Notes: generated from the letters alone by a model not told the origin. 40,432 bases of DNA from UBA830 sp036339975 (GCA_036339975.1 JAYYZV010000127.1:1-40432); one strand, 5' to 3'; numbered from the stretch's first letter, positions 25,046 to 35,078 are shown. A program made the numbers and translations.

Positions 25046-26556
25046 CGGCGCCTGTTACATTGCTGATAGCCGCACTTGGTGGTGAAGGCGGCGGTGTTCT
25101 CACTAGCTGGATAGTAAACGCGGCGAAGGACAGCCGCCTGCCGGTGCAGGCTACATCGATCCCAGGCGTCGCACAGCGGACCGGAGCCACCACTTATTAC
25201 ATAGAGATTTGGCCACAGACTTGGGACGAGGTGGGTTCGACCCCTCCTGTCCTTGCCCTTGCTCCCGCACCGGGCGAGGTCGACGTATTCGCATCATCCG
25301 AACTTCTGGAAACAGGGCGCCAGATTCAGGCTGGTTATGTTACGCCGGATCGGACGCTCTTGATAGCTTCTACCCACCGCGTCTTTGCAACTGCGGAAAA
25401 AATGCAGATGGGAGATGGTCGTGTAGACGAGAAAAAACTAATTCAGGCGGCGGGCGACAGATCTAAGTCCCATATATTATTCGATATGGAAGGCGCATCA
25501 AAAGACGCCGGCGCCCACATCAGCGCTGTGCTTCTCGGAGCGATCGCCGGTTGCCGTTCGCTACCGATTGAGCCCGAAATTTTTCGTCAGGGTATCCGGG
25601 ACGAGGGCAAGGCGGTTGATGCCAATTTAGCTGGGTTCGAGGCGGGTTTGAGAGCGGCGTCCGGCGATATCGCTGTCAAGGAGGCGGCAGCGGTGGATCG
25701 CTATCAAAACGTGGCCCCGGCGGCTGGAATGGCAGCGCGGGCGGAGGCCGAGTTTCCCGCGGAAGTCCAGGAGACGCTTCAGCATGCGGTGCGCCGGTTG
25801 ACCGACTTTCAGGATGCGGCTTACGCCGGTCTTTATCTGGATAGGCTGCAACTGTTTGGCAACGCCGATCCCAGTTTATTAATTGCTTTGGCTAAACACT
25901 TGGCGGTTCGAATGTCGTTTGAGGATGTCATTCGTGTTGCTCAGGTAAAAACGCGCCCGGGTAGGATGGCTCGCATCCGCGCCGAAACAGGCGCGTCCGG
26001 AACGGATGCTGTCACCGTCACCGAGTTTTTGAAGCCTGGTATCTCGGAGTTCTGCGACGTGCTGCCGGAGGGCATTGCCCGGCGCCTTCTGGCTCTTGCT
26101 GACAAATCGGAATCATTACGCAACTGGCATAAGGGGATGGAGTTGAACTCATCCTCCGTGACTGGGTTTCTTAAACTAAGGGCACTCGCCGGGATGCGAC
26201 GGTGGCGCAGGCGAACATGGCGTTACAGGCGAGAACAGGAGTCCATCCAAGCTTGGCTCGACCTAATCGAAAACGCGCGCCAAATAAATGCGCATCTCGC
26301 GCGCGAAATTGCGGAGTGCGCGCGTCTGATAAAAGGCTATAGCGATACGCAGGCGCGTGGCACATCCAATTTTGCCCGCATCCGGTCGGCGCTCATTGAT
26401 CCAGCGCTTGCGGGCAAGATCGACGCCGACGGTGCCGCAACTCAAATTTCTACGGTTCGTGAAGCATCGCTTGCCGATCCGGAGGGTGAGGCCTTGGCGC
26501 GCACCTTGTTGCTGTCTGGCGAACGAGATGGGGAGACCAGAGCGGCGGTCCAATGA
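25042..26556 (+). CDS. iorB: Indolepyruvate oxidoreductase beta subunit-like (IorB with long C-terminal domain)
   Basis: This 504-residue protein has an N-terminal gamma-type 2-oxoacid ferredoxin oxidoreductase domain (LGGEGGGVLTSWIVNAA, then ATSIPGVAQRTGATTYYIE). A C-terminal helical domain of about 280 residues follows, seen in the long IorB variants of proteobacteria. It partners IorA to move electrons from the TPP reaction. Start: ATG 25042 after the G-rich site at the end of iorA (an eight-G run), overlapping its stop. A longer frame from 25021 lies inside iorA. It converges with prfC across a 130-base gap that contains an imperfect GGTTGTCC/GGACAACC inverted repeat. Confidence 0.85.
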   Translation: MTAPVTLLIAALGGEGGGVLTSWIVNAAKDSRLPVQATSIPGVAQRTGATTYYIEIWPQTWDEVGSTPPVLALAPAPGEVDVFASSELLETGRQIQAGYVTPDRTLLIASTHRVFATAEKMQMGDGRVDEKKLIQAAGDRSKSHILFDMEGASKDAGAHISAVLLGAIAGCRSLPIEPEIFRQGIRDEGKAVDANLAGFEAGLRAASGDIAVKEAAAVDRYQNVAPAAGMAARAEAEFPAEVQETLQHAVRRLTDFQDAAYAGLYLDRLQLFGNADPSLLIALAKHLAVRMSFEDVIRVAQVKTRPGRMARIRAETGASGTDAVTVTEFLKPGISEFCDVLPEGIARRLLALADKSESLRNWHKGMELNSSSVTGFLKLRALAGMRRWRRRTWRYRREQESIQAWLDLIENARQINAHLAREIAECARLIKGYSDTQARGTSNFARIRSALIDPALAGKIDADGAATQISTVREASLADPEGEALARTLLLSGERDGETRAAVQ

Positions 26557-26686
26557 AACCGCGAATTGCCAGTCATATGATCGCAGAAATATGGCCGCGG
26601 CTTGCCGCAGACGCTCGCAGAAGAACTCGGGTTAGATAGGTTGTCCCGAATAACGAGCGCATGGGCAGTAAGGTCAACGGACAACC

Positions 26687-28357
26687 CTATTGTGTCTGCT
26701 CCTTGGTTTTCAGGAATCTTATGTCAGGCCATTCTTCCGCTGCATTATTCAGGTGCCAAGCGTTGCGCGCTAGAAAGACGGGCATTGCGTCGTGATCATC
26801 GGCGATGGCGCTACTATTTTTGTCCATAAATTCCTTCAAAAGATTGAGATTGACTGCTTCAATCCAGCGGGCTGTGTGCAGAGACGTCGGTTCAAACTTC
26901 ACCGGCACATCATATTCCGACCGGATACGGTCGGCCATGACATCAAATTGGAGTGCGCCTAGGACCCCGACGATCCAGTCTGTCCCGATGCGCGGTTTGA
27001 ACACACGGGCGACGCCTTCCTCCGCCAGTTGTTGCAGCGCCCGGCCTAAATGCTTGGCGCGCATCGGATCGGACGGATGCACCGAGCGCAGCATCTCCGG
27101 CGCGAAGCTTGGAATACCTGTGAAGCGTAATTCCTCGCCGTCGGTCAAAGCGTCACCGATCCGCAGATTGCCGTGGTTGGGGATCCCAATGATGTCACCG
27201 GCATAAGCGTCTTCGGCGGTCTCTCTATCCCGTGCAAGGAACAGCATGGGGTTATGCAGATTAATCTGTTTGCCGCTGCGGATATGCCGCAGCTTCATGC
27301 CGCGCTTAAAATGCCCCGACGAAAGCCTGAAAAAAGCAATTCGGTCTCGGTGCTTCGGGTCCATGTTAGCCTGAATTTTGAACACGAAACCGCTGACTTG
27401 TTCCTCTTCCGGATCAACGACGCGCTCTTCCGCATTTTGCGGACGCGGCGGTGGCGCTATGGACACCAGACCTTTCAGCAATTCGCGAACACCAAAATTG
27501 TTGATAGCGCTGCCGAAGAATACCGGGCTAAGCGTGCCGTCACGATAGGACTGCAGATCCAGCGGTGGGCAAAGGCCGGTCGCCATCGGTACTTCCTCGC
27601 GGAGTTTTTTCACTGCGTGATCGGGTAACAGCGCGTCTAGCTTCGGATCGTCGACACCCTTGCACACCATATTCCCGCTGGTATCTTCGTCGATCTTGCC
27701 GCTGGCGTGCCCTTTTTTCATCAGCACCAGCCTATCGTCGATCACGTCATAGCAGCCCAGAAAATCCCGCCCCATACCAATAGGCCAGGTGGCAGGCGTA
27801 ACATCCAGTGCCAGCGTTTCCTCGATTTCCTGTAACAATTCGAACGGCTCCTGCGCCTCCCGGTCCATTTTGTTAATAAAGGTTATTATCGGCATATCCC
27901 GAAGCCGACAAACCTCAAACAATTTGCGCGTCTGCGCTTCGATCCCGCGTGCGGCATCAATCACCATTACAGCCGAGTCTACGGCTGAAAGTGTTCGGTA
28001 GGTGTCTTCCGAAAAGTCTTCATGACCGGGCGTATCCAGAAGGTTGAACGTGCAGCCACCGTATTCGTACGTCATTACGGATGATGCTACCGAAATGCCT
28101 CGTTCCGCTTCTACCTTCATCCAGTCGGAATGTGCCCGCCGGGCTTCTCCCCGAGCCTTTACAGCACCAGCAGTTTGAATTGCCCCACCGAATAACAGCA
28201 ATTTCTCTGTTAGCGTGGTTTTGCCGGCATCCGGGTGAGAGATAATGGCGAATGTCCGCCGGGCGGCGATTTTACCACTGTTTATGCCCATCGATTTGTC
28301 CAGAAATCTCTTTTGACGCGGTCCGCGCCGACCGCCGGCAATATAAGGCTGTTTCAT
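26687..28357 (-). CDS. prfC: Peptide chain release factor 3 (RF3)
   Basis: This 556-residue translational GTPase recycles RF1 and RF2 after peptide release. The P-loop is HPDAGKTT (41-48), followed by RGISVASSVM (switch I), LDTPGHEDFSEDTYR (switch II), and FINKMDRE (G4, NKxD). The C-terminal half includes FFGSAINNFGVRELL and GALQFDVMADRIRSEYDVPV, typical of RF3. The ATG at 28357 gives a basic 22-residue leader before the usual start region. An internal ATG at 28291 would give 534 residues, closer to the common length, and neither has a strong Shine-Dalgarno. It diverges from hmgA. Confidence 0.95.
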   Translation of the reverse strand: MKQPYIAGGRRGPRQKRFLDKSMGINSGKIAARRTFAIISHPDAGKTTLTEKLLLFGGAIQTAGAVKARGEARRAHSDWMKVEAERGISVASSVMTYEYGGCTFNLLDTPGHEDFSEDTYRTLSAVDSAVMVIDAARGIEAQTRKLFEVCRLRDMPIITFINKMDREAQEPFELLQEIEETLALDVTPATWPIGMGRDFLGCYDVIDDRLVLMKKGHASGKIDEDTSGNMVCKGVDDPKLDALLPDHAVKKLREEVPMATGLCPPLDLQSYRDGTLSPVFFGSAINNFGVRELLKGLVSIAPPPRPQNAEERVVDPEEEQVSGFVFKIQANMDPKHRDRIAFFRLSSGHFKRGMKLRHIRSGKQINLHNPMLFLARDRETAEDAYAGDIIGIPNHGNLRIGDALTDGEELRFTGIPSFAPEMLRSVHPSDPMRAKHLGRALQQLAEEGVARVFKPRIGTDWIVGVLGALQFDVMADRIRSEYDVPVKFEPTSLHTARWIEAVNLNLLKEFMDKNSSAIADDHDAMPVFLARNAWHLNNAAEEWPDIRFLKTKEQTQ

Positions 28358-28446
28358 CGGAATTCCAGCAAAGCTTGCCTGTCGCCATACCGGTCTCCGG
28401 CGTCTAGGATAGAGCGGAGGATGGGAATATTACGGAAGGCGCTTCG

Positions 28447-29756
28447 ATGGATACGCTTACCACCACCAAATTTGACTACCAGTCTGGTTTCGGCAATGAA
28501 TTCGCGACCGAAGCGGTTTCCGGCGCTCTACCTGAGGGGCAGAATTCTCCCCAGAAGGCGCCGTATGGTCTTTATGCGGAACTGATCAGCGGCACTGCTT
28601 TTACCCAGCCCCGGAATGACAATCTGCGAAGTTGGGTCTATCGCATGCGTCCATCCGCGCAGCATGGAAAGTTCCAGCGGGTGGAGAACGGTCTGTGGCG
28701 CACACCCGCCTTCGAAGAGGGAGTGCTGACGCCGCAGCAGATGCGCTGGGATCCGTTTCCCATTCCGGCCTACGATACCGATCTGATCTCTGGTATGCAG
28801 ACCCTTGCGGGCAACGGCGACGCTAACAGTCAGTCTGGGATTGGCATCCACATTTATTGCGCTACCGCTTCGATGTCGGATCGCTATTTCTACAATTCTG
28901 ACGGCGAGATGCTGTTTGTGCCCCAGCAGGGAGTTTTACGCCTCGTCACAGAAATGGGTGTGGTCGAGGCGGCACCGAACCAGATTGCAGTGGTGCCTCG
29001 GGGAATAAAATTTCGTGCAGATCTACCCGATGGCCCATCCCGCGGTTACGTGTGCGAAAACTTCGGAGCGCCGCTACGCTTACCTGAGCTCGGGCCCATT
29101 GGATCTAATGGTCTTGCCAATCCTCGCGATTTTCGGGCTCCCGTCGCGTCGTTTGAGGAGCAAGATGGTGACTTCGAGCTAGTCGCTAAGTTCGGCGGCA
29201 ATCTCTGGGCCTGCGATATCGGACATTCTCCGCTAGACGTGGTCGCGTGGCATGGAAATTTGTCACCGTATAAATACCATCTGGAGAACTTCATGGCGGT
29301 AGGGTCAATCTCCTTCGATCACCCGGATCCGTCGATCTTCACGGTGCTTACGTCTCCATCTGGCCCGCCCGGGTTGGCCAATGTTGACTTTGTAATTTTT
29401 CCACCACGTTGGTTGGTGGCTGAAAACACGTTTCGACCACCTTGGTATCACCGCAACTTCATGTCGGAATTCATGGGATTGGTCCACGGCAACTACGATG
29501 CCAAGGAGGAAGGGTTTGTGCCGGGGGGGGGAGCCTGCACAATATGCACTCCGCTCACGGACCTGACCTTGATGCCTACGAAAAGGCGACGGCGTCCGAT
29601 CTCAAACCAATGCATCTAGCTGACACGATGGCCTTCATGTTTGAGACCCGTTATCCGATCAAGCTGACGGATTGGGGTGCGAACAGCCCACAGATCCAAG
29701 CGGATTATCATGATTGCTGGCAGGGGCTAGACAAGAATTTCAACGGGAAAAGATAA
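28447..29756 (+). CDS. hmgA: Homogentisate 1,2-dioxygenase, frameshifted at a G9 tract
   Basis: The gene encodes the iron ring-cleaving enzyme that turns homogentisate into maleylacetoacetate. Its N-terminus (YQSGFGNEFATEA) and WHGNLSPYKYHLENF are family hallmarks. The first frame covers residues to about 360, including the YHRNFMSEFMGLVHGN region with iron ligands H and E. At the G run 29523..29531 the frame breaks: it would run on to an unrelated 390-residue end, while the true end (SLHNMHSAHGPDLDAYEKA and on to the stop TAA 29754..29756) is in the next frame. One more G would restore a 436-residue enzyme. The displaced part contains the third iron ligand (HGPD histidine). Possible causes are a homopolymer error, an indel mutation or slippage. 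It is in operon with fahA. Confidence 0.88.
29523..29531 (+). repeat. G9 homopolymer at the hmgA frameshift
   Basis: Nine consecutive G bases encode the Gly-Gly-Gly loop before SLHN in hmgA. Ten would keep the frame. Such a tract is a hotspot for both real slippage and read errors. Confidence 0.9.
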
Positions 29757-29758
29757 CA

Positions 29759-31081
29759 ATGACAACCCTGAACGAAACCCACGACCCGGGGCTAAGAAGC
29801 TGGGTTAACAGCGCCAATGAAGACGATACGGACTTTCCGGTTCAGAACCTGCCTTTTGGCGTGTACACAGACCCTGAAACCGGAACCGGCAGGGTTGGCA
29901 TTGCCATTGGCGATATGGTTCTCGACGTGACCGCCGCCCGGGCAAAGGGAATAATTGGCGGTGCAGCCGACGATGCCGCGGGTGCCTGCGCCGGTGAAAC
30001 CCTTAACCAGCTGATGGCGATGGGCGGGCGGCACTGGTCTGCGCTGCGCGCCGCTGCGTCTATGGCCCTGCGAAATAACACGGAGGAAGGCGAGGCTGCT
30101 AAAGAAGTCGCCTATGACATCCTTGTCGCACAGGCTGACGTGACCATGCGGCTGCCGGCACGGATCGGCGACTATACCGATTTCTATTCATCGATCTTCC
30201 ATGCAACCAACGTCGGTAAAATGCTGCGGCCTGACAACCCGTTAATGCCGAACTACAAATATATCCCTATTGCTTATCATGGGAGAGCATCGTCAATTAT
30301 TCCCAGTGGTGAGGTATGTAAGCGCCCAATAGGTCAGACCAAGGCGCCGGATGCGGATGCACCTTCCTTCGGCCCTTCCCTTGCGTTTGATTATGAGACT
30401 GAGATTGGTTTCTTCGTAGGGCCTGGCAACCCACTGGGCCAGCCTGTCTCGCTATCTGAGGCCGAAGATCATATTTTTGGGCTATGCATACTGAATGATT
30501 GGTCCGCCCGCGATATACAGGCTTGGGAATACCAGCCTTTGGGGCCGTTTCTCGCCAAAAGCTTTTCGTCGCATATCTCGCCTTGGGTGGTAACTATGGA
30601 AGCGCTAGCGCCCTTCCGCTGCAGTGCTTATGAGCGACCCGACTCCGACCCCAGCCCGTTGCCTTATCTATCGGCGGTGGAAAATGATGCCAATGGCGGC
30701 TTTGATGTCCAGATTGAAGTTTCGATCGCTTCGGAACAGATGCGGGCTGACGGCGCAAAACCTCAACTTCTGGCGCTGACCAATATGCGGCATTTGTATT
30801 GGACAATTTTCCAGATGCTGACCCATCATACTTCTAACGGCTGCAATATGCGGCCCGGGGATATGATGGGGACGGGAACGATATCGGGACCAGATGAAGA
30901 TTCGCTCGGGTCGATCCTGGAAATTACCAAGCGTGGTACCGAACCAGTGTCTCTGCCATCCGGTGAGGAGCGTAAATTCCTTGCCGATGGCGACGAATTG
31001 ATCATGCGAGCGTGGTGCGAGGCGGACGGTGCGCGCCGCATAGGATTTGGTGATTGCCGGGCGGTAATCGAGGGGTCATAG
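29759..31081 (+). CDS. fahA: Fumarylacetoacetase
   Basis: This 440-residue enzyme cleaves fumarylacetoacetate to fumarate and acetoacetate, the last step of tyrosine catabolism. It has the short N-terminal SH3-like domain (FPVQNLPFGVYTDPETG), then DYTDFYSSIFHATNVGKML with the catalytic His, the metal site FDYETEIGFFVGPGN, LNDWSARDIQAWEYQPLGPF, and GDMMGTGTISGP. Start: ATG 29759, two bases after the hmgA stop and preceded by GGGAAAAGA; the longer open frame overlaps hmgA. A maleylacetoacetate isomerase, needed between hmgA and fahA, is not seen in the window. Confidence 0.95.
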   Translation: MTTLNETHDPGLRSWVNSANEDDTDFPVQNLPFGVYTDPETGTGRVGIAIGDMVLDVTAARAKGIIGGAADDAAGACAGETLNQLMAMGGRHWSALRAAASMALRNNTEEGEAAKEVAYDILVAQADVTMRLPARIGDYTDFYSSIFHATNVGKMLRPDNPLMPNYKYIPIAYHGRASSIIPSGEVCKRPIGQTKAPDADAPSFGPSLAFDYETEIGFFVGPGNPLGQPVSLSEAEDHIFGLCILNDWSARDIQAWEYQPLGPFLAKSFSSHISPWVVTMEALAPFRCSAYERPDSDPSPLPYLSAVENDANGGFDVQIEVSIASEQMRADGAKPQLLALTNMRHLYWTIFQMLTHHTSNGCNMRPGDMMGTGTISGPDEDSLGSILEITKRGTEPVSLPSGEERKFLADGDELIMRAWCEADGARRIGFGDCRAVIEGS

Positions 31082-31086
31082 ATCGT

Positions 31087-31554
31087 CTAGTTGTCCAATC
31101 GGACGAGTTGGCCCATTTCTGAGCAATCTTCATCGGTCTTTAGCCCGGCGGCGTGTATACCGTGGGCGGCCATGTCTTCGTCGACATCCTGTCGGTCTCC
31201 AGTTACACCAACTGCGCCTATTACTTCGCCGACGTCGTTTCGGACAAGCCGACCCCCGCCCTCCGCGAATATTTGTTGTTCCGATGCGTCATCGATAAAT
31301 TTCATGAACATCGGGCGTTCGTTTGCGCGGACCTGTACCAGGCTGGAGGAACGGCCTAGCGCCAACGCCGCGTATGTTTTCCCCAATGCCATCTCAAGGC
31401 GTAGCGCCGAGGCGTGATCCTCTTTGCCGAAAGCTTTCACTACATTGCCCGGTTCGACGACCACAGCACTCATCGGGCGCAAATCCAGCTCCCGACTTTT
31501 CTCAAAAATGGCGGTTATTATGGCGGTTGCCTCTTCTAGAGCGATGATGTTCAT
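31087..31554 (-). CDS. GlcG/HbpS-like (DUF336) heme-binding-type protein
   Basis: This 155-residue protein is of the HbpS/GlcG family: an alpha-beta fold with ILALEEA-like start, VVVEPGNVVKAF, RLEMALGKTYAALALGRSS, and a glycine-rich GGGRLVRNDVGEVIGAVGVTG close. Homologues bind heme or small ligands, or accompany catabolic dehydrogenases, and are of poorly defined function. Start: ATG 31554 with AAGGGA six to seven bases before it; a TTG at 31569 is the alternative. It converges with fahA (5-base gap) and diverges from the orphan molybdenum hydroxylase large subunit, with which such proteins are often found. Confidence 0.78.
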   Translation of the reverse strand: MNIIALEEATAIITAIFEKSRELDLRPMSAVVVEPGNVVKAFGKEDHASALRLEMALGKTYAALALGRSSSLVQVRANERPMFMKFIDDASEQQIFAEGGGRLVRNDVGEVIGAVGVTGDRQDVDEDMAAHGIHAAGLKTDEDCSEMGQLVRLDN

Positions 31555-31645
31555 GGTGGTTCCCTTCAAAAAGTCTCATATACCGGTTATGGGGTAGTGC
31601 AAGCCTCTATGCTAGGCTTCGCGGAATAAAACTACGGGGGCGTAT

Positions 31646-33967
31646 ATGATCGGGGAGCGGATAAAACGCATCGAAGACCCCGCGCTGTTGCGCGGCGCAG
31701 CCGTTTTCGTTGATGACATACACTTGGCAGGAATGCTGGAGGTGGCATTCCTGCGCAGCTCACACCCCCATGCGAAGATCCTGTCAATCAATACGACCGC
31801 GGCGAAGGCCAAGCCAGGTGTTCGCGCTGTTTACACGTTGGAGGATCTGTCGCCTCACTTACAAATGGACCGTCTGCCGCTCCAGTTCCCGACCACCGCC
31901 TTTCGGCCAGATGTCACACCGTGGCTATTGGCTGGGGGCGAGGTCTGTCATGTTGGCGAGGCGATAGCGATGGTTGTTGCCGATACGCGTTACATCGCCG
32001 AAGACGCGGTGACGGTGATTGATGTTGATTACGACCCACTGCCGTCCGTGGCGGGTTGTGCGGCGGCGTTTGCCAAAAATGCGCCGCAGGTTCATGAGGG
32101 TCGGGACGACAATGTTTTGGTAAGGTTTGGGCAGTCCTACGGCGATGCCAACGACGCATTCGCAAATGCCGAGCACGTTTTTCGCGAACGCTTTGTCCAG
32201 CACCGGGGGGCGGCTCATCCAATTGAGGCGCGCGGCGCGGTGGCGCGCTACGATGAGATGAATGGCTCGACGACACTATGGTCGTCGACGCAAATGTCCC
32301 ACGAAGTTAGGTCGGCAATAGTCCAAATGTTTGGTGTCGACGAAGGCCGTATCCGGGTTGTGGCTCCGGATGTCGGGGGAGGCTTCGGGTCAAAATACAT
32401 CGCCTATTCTGAAGAAGTAGCGATTGCACTGGCTGCCCGCTTACTGGATGCGCCGGTGAAATGGATTGAGGACAGGCGCGAGCATTTTACGTCATCCATT
32501 CAAGAGCGTGAGCAGGACTGGACGATGGAAATCGCCGTCGATGAAGAGGGCCTGATACTCGGCGTACGCGGTTCGATGCTATCAGATCAGGGTGCTTATA
32601 CGCCGCAGGGAGTGAATATGGCCTATAACGCGTCAACCGGCGTACCGGGCCCATACGTAGTGCCAAATTACTTAATCGACGTACATGTTATGGAGACTAA
32701 TGCCGTTGCAGCTGCCCCCGTAAGGGGTGCTGGCTATCCGGAGGGTAATTATACGATGGAGCGCCTTCTCGACCGAGCGGCGCAGGGACTTGGCCTTGAT
32801 CGCGCGGAAATCCGGCGCCGGAATTTAATTCCGGCTGAAAAAATGCCTTACGAAACACCGCTGAAGACCCGTGCCGGATCGCCGGTGATGGCCGACAGCG
32901 GCGATTTCCTGAAATGCCAGCAGATCGCGTTGGATCGAATTGACTATGCCGGTTTTGCAGGGCGTCAGGGTGCGGCGCGCGCGGAAGGGCGATATCTCGG
33001 TATTGGTCTTGCTAACAGCTTGAAAGGTACTGGACGCGGACCGTTTGAGTCCGGGGCCGTCCGCATCGAACGGTCCGGAAAGGTGCGGGTGTTTACCGGT
33101 GCACTTGCCATGGGGCAGGGGCTAAAAACCATGCTCGCACAGGTGACGTCTGAGCAACTCGGCGTCTCGCTGGGCGAGATTGAGGTAATAGCCGGTGATA
33201 CCGGCACGATTGCGCTTGGCCTCGGGGGGTTTGCTAGCCGTCAGACGGTCACGGCTGGTTCCTCAGTTTATGGTGCAGCCAAGGAAGTGCGCGCGAAGTT
33301 AATAAAAATGGCGGCGCATTTGCTGGAAGCTGCCGAAGAGGACTTGGAACTCTCCGACGGAGTCGTTCGGGTGACCGGGTCGGATATGAATATAACTGGT
33401 AGGGCAATTGCTGAAGCGAGTTCTGGTGCGCCAGGCTATTCCATGCCTGACGGTATCCAGCCAGGGCTTGAGGCGTCCGAAAATTTTAAACCGTCAGCCT
33501 TGACCTATAGCAATGGCGTACAGGCAGTAGAGGTCGAGGTCGATATCGGTACCGGTGAGGTCAGATTTCTGAATTATGTCGTCGTCAGCGATTGCGGGAC
33601 TTTGATCAACCCCATGATTGTCGATGGACAGATCGCCGGGGGGGTGGTTCATGGCATCGGCAATGCGTTGTTCGAATGGATGGGTTACGACGAAAGCGGC
33701 CAGCCGATTACCACAAATTTTGGCGAATACACTATGCCCACGGCGACCGAACTTATCGAACTAGATCTACAGTATCAGCATTCGCCGACACCCTTGAACC
33801 CGCTGGGTGTGAAGGGTGTCGGTGAGACTGGGACGGTGCCAGCCGCTGCCGCTATCGTATCGGCGGTTGAAAATGCACTGGAGCCGTTCGGAGCACGGAT
33901 AAATGACTATCCGGTGCAGCCCGCTGCAATCGTGGACATGGTGCGCGCTGCAGAAGTGCAGAGGTGA
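31646..33967 (+). CDS. Orphan molybdenum hydroxylase large subunit (CoxL/XdhA-like)
   Basis: This 773-residue protein has the same family hallmarks as the subunit at 12.5-14.7 kb but a different sequence: IGERIKRIEDPALLRG, VVAPDVGGGFGSKYIAYSEE, cofactor loop AAAPVRGAGYPEGNYTMERLL, GALAMGQGLKTM, and KGVGETGTVPAAAAIV with the catalytic-base glutamate. It lacks AYxCSFR, so it is not a CO dehydrogenase. No small or medium subunit lies next to it in this window; the following gene is an Ldh-family dehydrogenase on the other strand. Its partners must be encoded elsewhere, or it borrows those at 14.7-16.1 kb. It has a G-rich site just before its ATG. The substrate is unknown. Confidence 0.87.
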   Translation: MIGERIKRIEDPALLRGAAVFVDDIHLAGMLEVAFLRSSHPHAKILSINTTAAKAKPGVRAVYTLEDLSPHLQMDRLPLQFPTTAFRPDVTPWLLAGGEVCHVGEAIAMVVADTRYIAEDAVTVIDVDYDPLPSVAGCAAAFAKNAPQVHEGRDDNVLVRFGQSYGDANDAFANAEHVFRERFVQHRGAAHPIEARGAVARYDEMNGSTTLWSSTQMSHEVRSAIVQMFGVDEGRIRVVAPDVGGGFGSKYIAYSEEVAIALAARLLDAPVKWIEDRREHFTSSIQEREQDWTMEIAVDEEGLILGVRGSMLSDQGAYTPQGVNMAYNASTGVPGPYVVPNYLIDVHVMETNAVAAAPVRGAGYPEGNYTMERLLDRAAQGLGLDRAEIRRRNLIPAEKMPYETPLKTRAGSPVMADSGDFLKCQQIALDRIDYAGFAGRQGAARAEGRYLGIGLANSLKGTGRGPFESGAVRIERSGKVRVFTGALAMGQGLKTMLAQVTSEQLGVSLGEIEVIAGDTGTIALGLGGFASRQTVTAGSSVYGAAKEVRAKLIKMAAHLLEAAEEDLELSDGVVRVTGSDMNITGRAIAEASSGAPGYSMPDGIQPGLEASENFKPSALTYSNGVQAVEVEVDIGTGEVRFLNYVVVSDCGTLINPMIVDGQIAGGVVHGIGNALFEWMGYDESGQPITTNFGEYTMPTATELIELDLQYQHSPTPLNPLGVKGVGETGTVPAAAAIVSAVENALEPFGARINDYPVQPAAIVDMVRAAEVQR

Positions 33968-34010
33968 ATACGTATGGCTATACGCTTGCCATTGGAGCCA
34001 CCTGTGGGAG

Positions 34011-35078
34011 TTAGGTGAGGGGAGAGATGTTCAGTTCTTCGGCGAGAATTTTAAGGTTGCTCAGTAGAGCGACATGAACCGGCACCCCGTTGGCCGTTGA
34101 ATCGGCGATGCTTTTGGCCCGCCCATCACCTGGTACGCGGACCTCATCGACATTTTTCATCGGTGTTGCTGCCCTCATGGTGTCGGCGACGTCGTCAACT
34201 CGAGCGGCGAAATCCAGGGCGTCCCCGAATCTGGCAGGATCGACTACGATCATAAAGTGGCCGTTGTTGACCGCTGTCTTTTGGTATTCCGCGTCGCCTA
34301 TTCCCCCGACGTCGACACCCATTTGAGCTCCCGGAAGTATCGCCGCCAATAGTCCGATCACTAGCGACAAAGCATAGCCCTTGTGACCACCAATTGGGTT
34401 GAGCACCCCTTCCTTAATGCGAGTGGAATCCGTGATTGCGTTGCCGTCGCGATCGAACATCCAGTCCGGTGGAAGGTCTTCTCCTCGCTGCGCAGCAGTA
34501 CGAACCTTGCCGAATGACGAAACTGTAGTCGCTATATCCATCACCACCGGCGGACCCCTTTGGGTTGGGATAGCGGCGGCGATGGGGTTGGTTCCCAGCA
34601 GCAGATCAGCGCTGCCCCAGGGCGCCATGTGATTGGCGCTGCCATTGGTGCCGTACAATGCGATCAGTCCTACATCTGTGGCCATCGACACATAGGTCGC
34701 AGCCGCACCGGCATGGTTTGACCGACGGGCGCCTACCCAGGCACAGCCACATTCGCGGGCTTTGGCAATTGCTAGCTTGGTTGTGTATTCCACTACCAGG
34801 TGCCCCATACCGTTATCGCCGTCGACTAATGCGGTGGCAGGTGCCTCTGTGACCGTAGTAATCGTCGGCGTGACGTTGATGCCGCCGGCGCGGATGCGCT
34901 TAATGTATTGTGATAGACGGAAGATGCCATGGGTATGAAATCCGGCGAGATCCGATGCCACCATAAGCCGGCCGCAATCGGCGGCGTCCTGGTCTGGCAT
35001 TCCAACGCTGGTTAACGCCCGGGTGATAAAACCCTCAAGCTCGGCGGCGGGAAACCGCTGCGGCGCCGTATTGGACAT
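34011..35078 (-). CDS. Ldh family oxidoreductase (malate/L-lactate/ureidoglycolate dehydrogenase type)
   Basis: This 355-residue NAD(P)-dependent dehydrogenase is of the Ldh/YbiC/AllD family, unlike classical Rossmann malate dehydrogenases. Visible segments are SDLAGFHTHGIFRLSQYI (the conserved histidine region), GARRSNHAGAAATYVS, NGSANHMAPWGSADLLLGTNPIA, and IGGHKGYALSLVIGLLA. It oxidises 2-hydroxy acids such as malate, lactate, sulfolactate or ureidoglycolate. The Shine-Dalgarno AGGGAAGG precedes the ATG. It converges with the orphan molybdenum hydroxylase gene. A perfect inverted repeat lies about 87 bases upstream of its start. Confidence 0.86.
   Translation of the reverse strand: MSNTAPQRFPAAELEGFITRALTSVGMPDQDAADCGRLMVASDLAGFHTHGIFRLSQYIKRIRAGGINVTPTITTVTEAPATALVDGDNGMGHLVVEYTTKLAIAKARECGCAWVGARRSNHAGAAATYVSMATDVGLIALYGTNGSANHMAPWGSADLLLGTNPIAAAIPTQRGPPVVMDIATTVSSFGKVRTAAQRGEDLPPDWMFDRDGNAITDSTRIKEGVLNPIGGHKGYALSLVIGLLAAILPGAQMGVDVGGIGDAEYQKTAVNNGHFMIVVDPARFGDALDFAARVDDVADTMRAATPMKNVDEVRVPGDGRAKSIADSTANGVPVHVALLSNLKILAEELNISPLT

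Noticed and set aside
26602..26720. Coding-like plus-strand stretch between iorB and prfC
   Set aside because: It has no start or Shine-Dalgarno, an in-frame stop lies just upstream, and it runs into antisense prfC; no family could be named.
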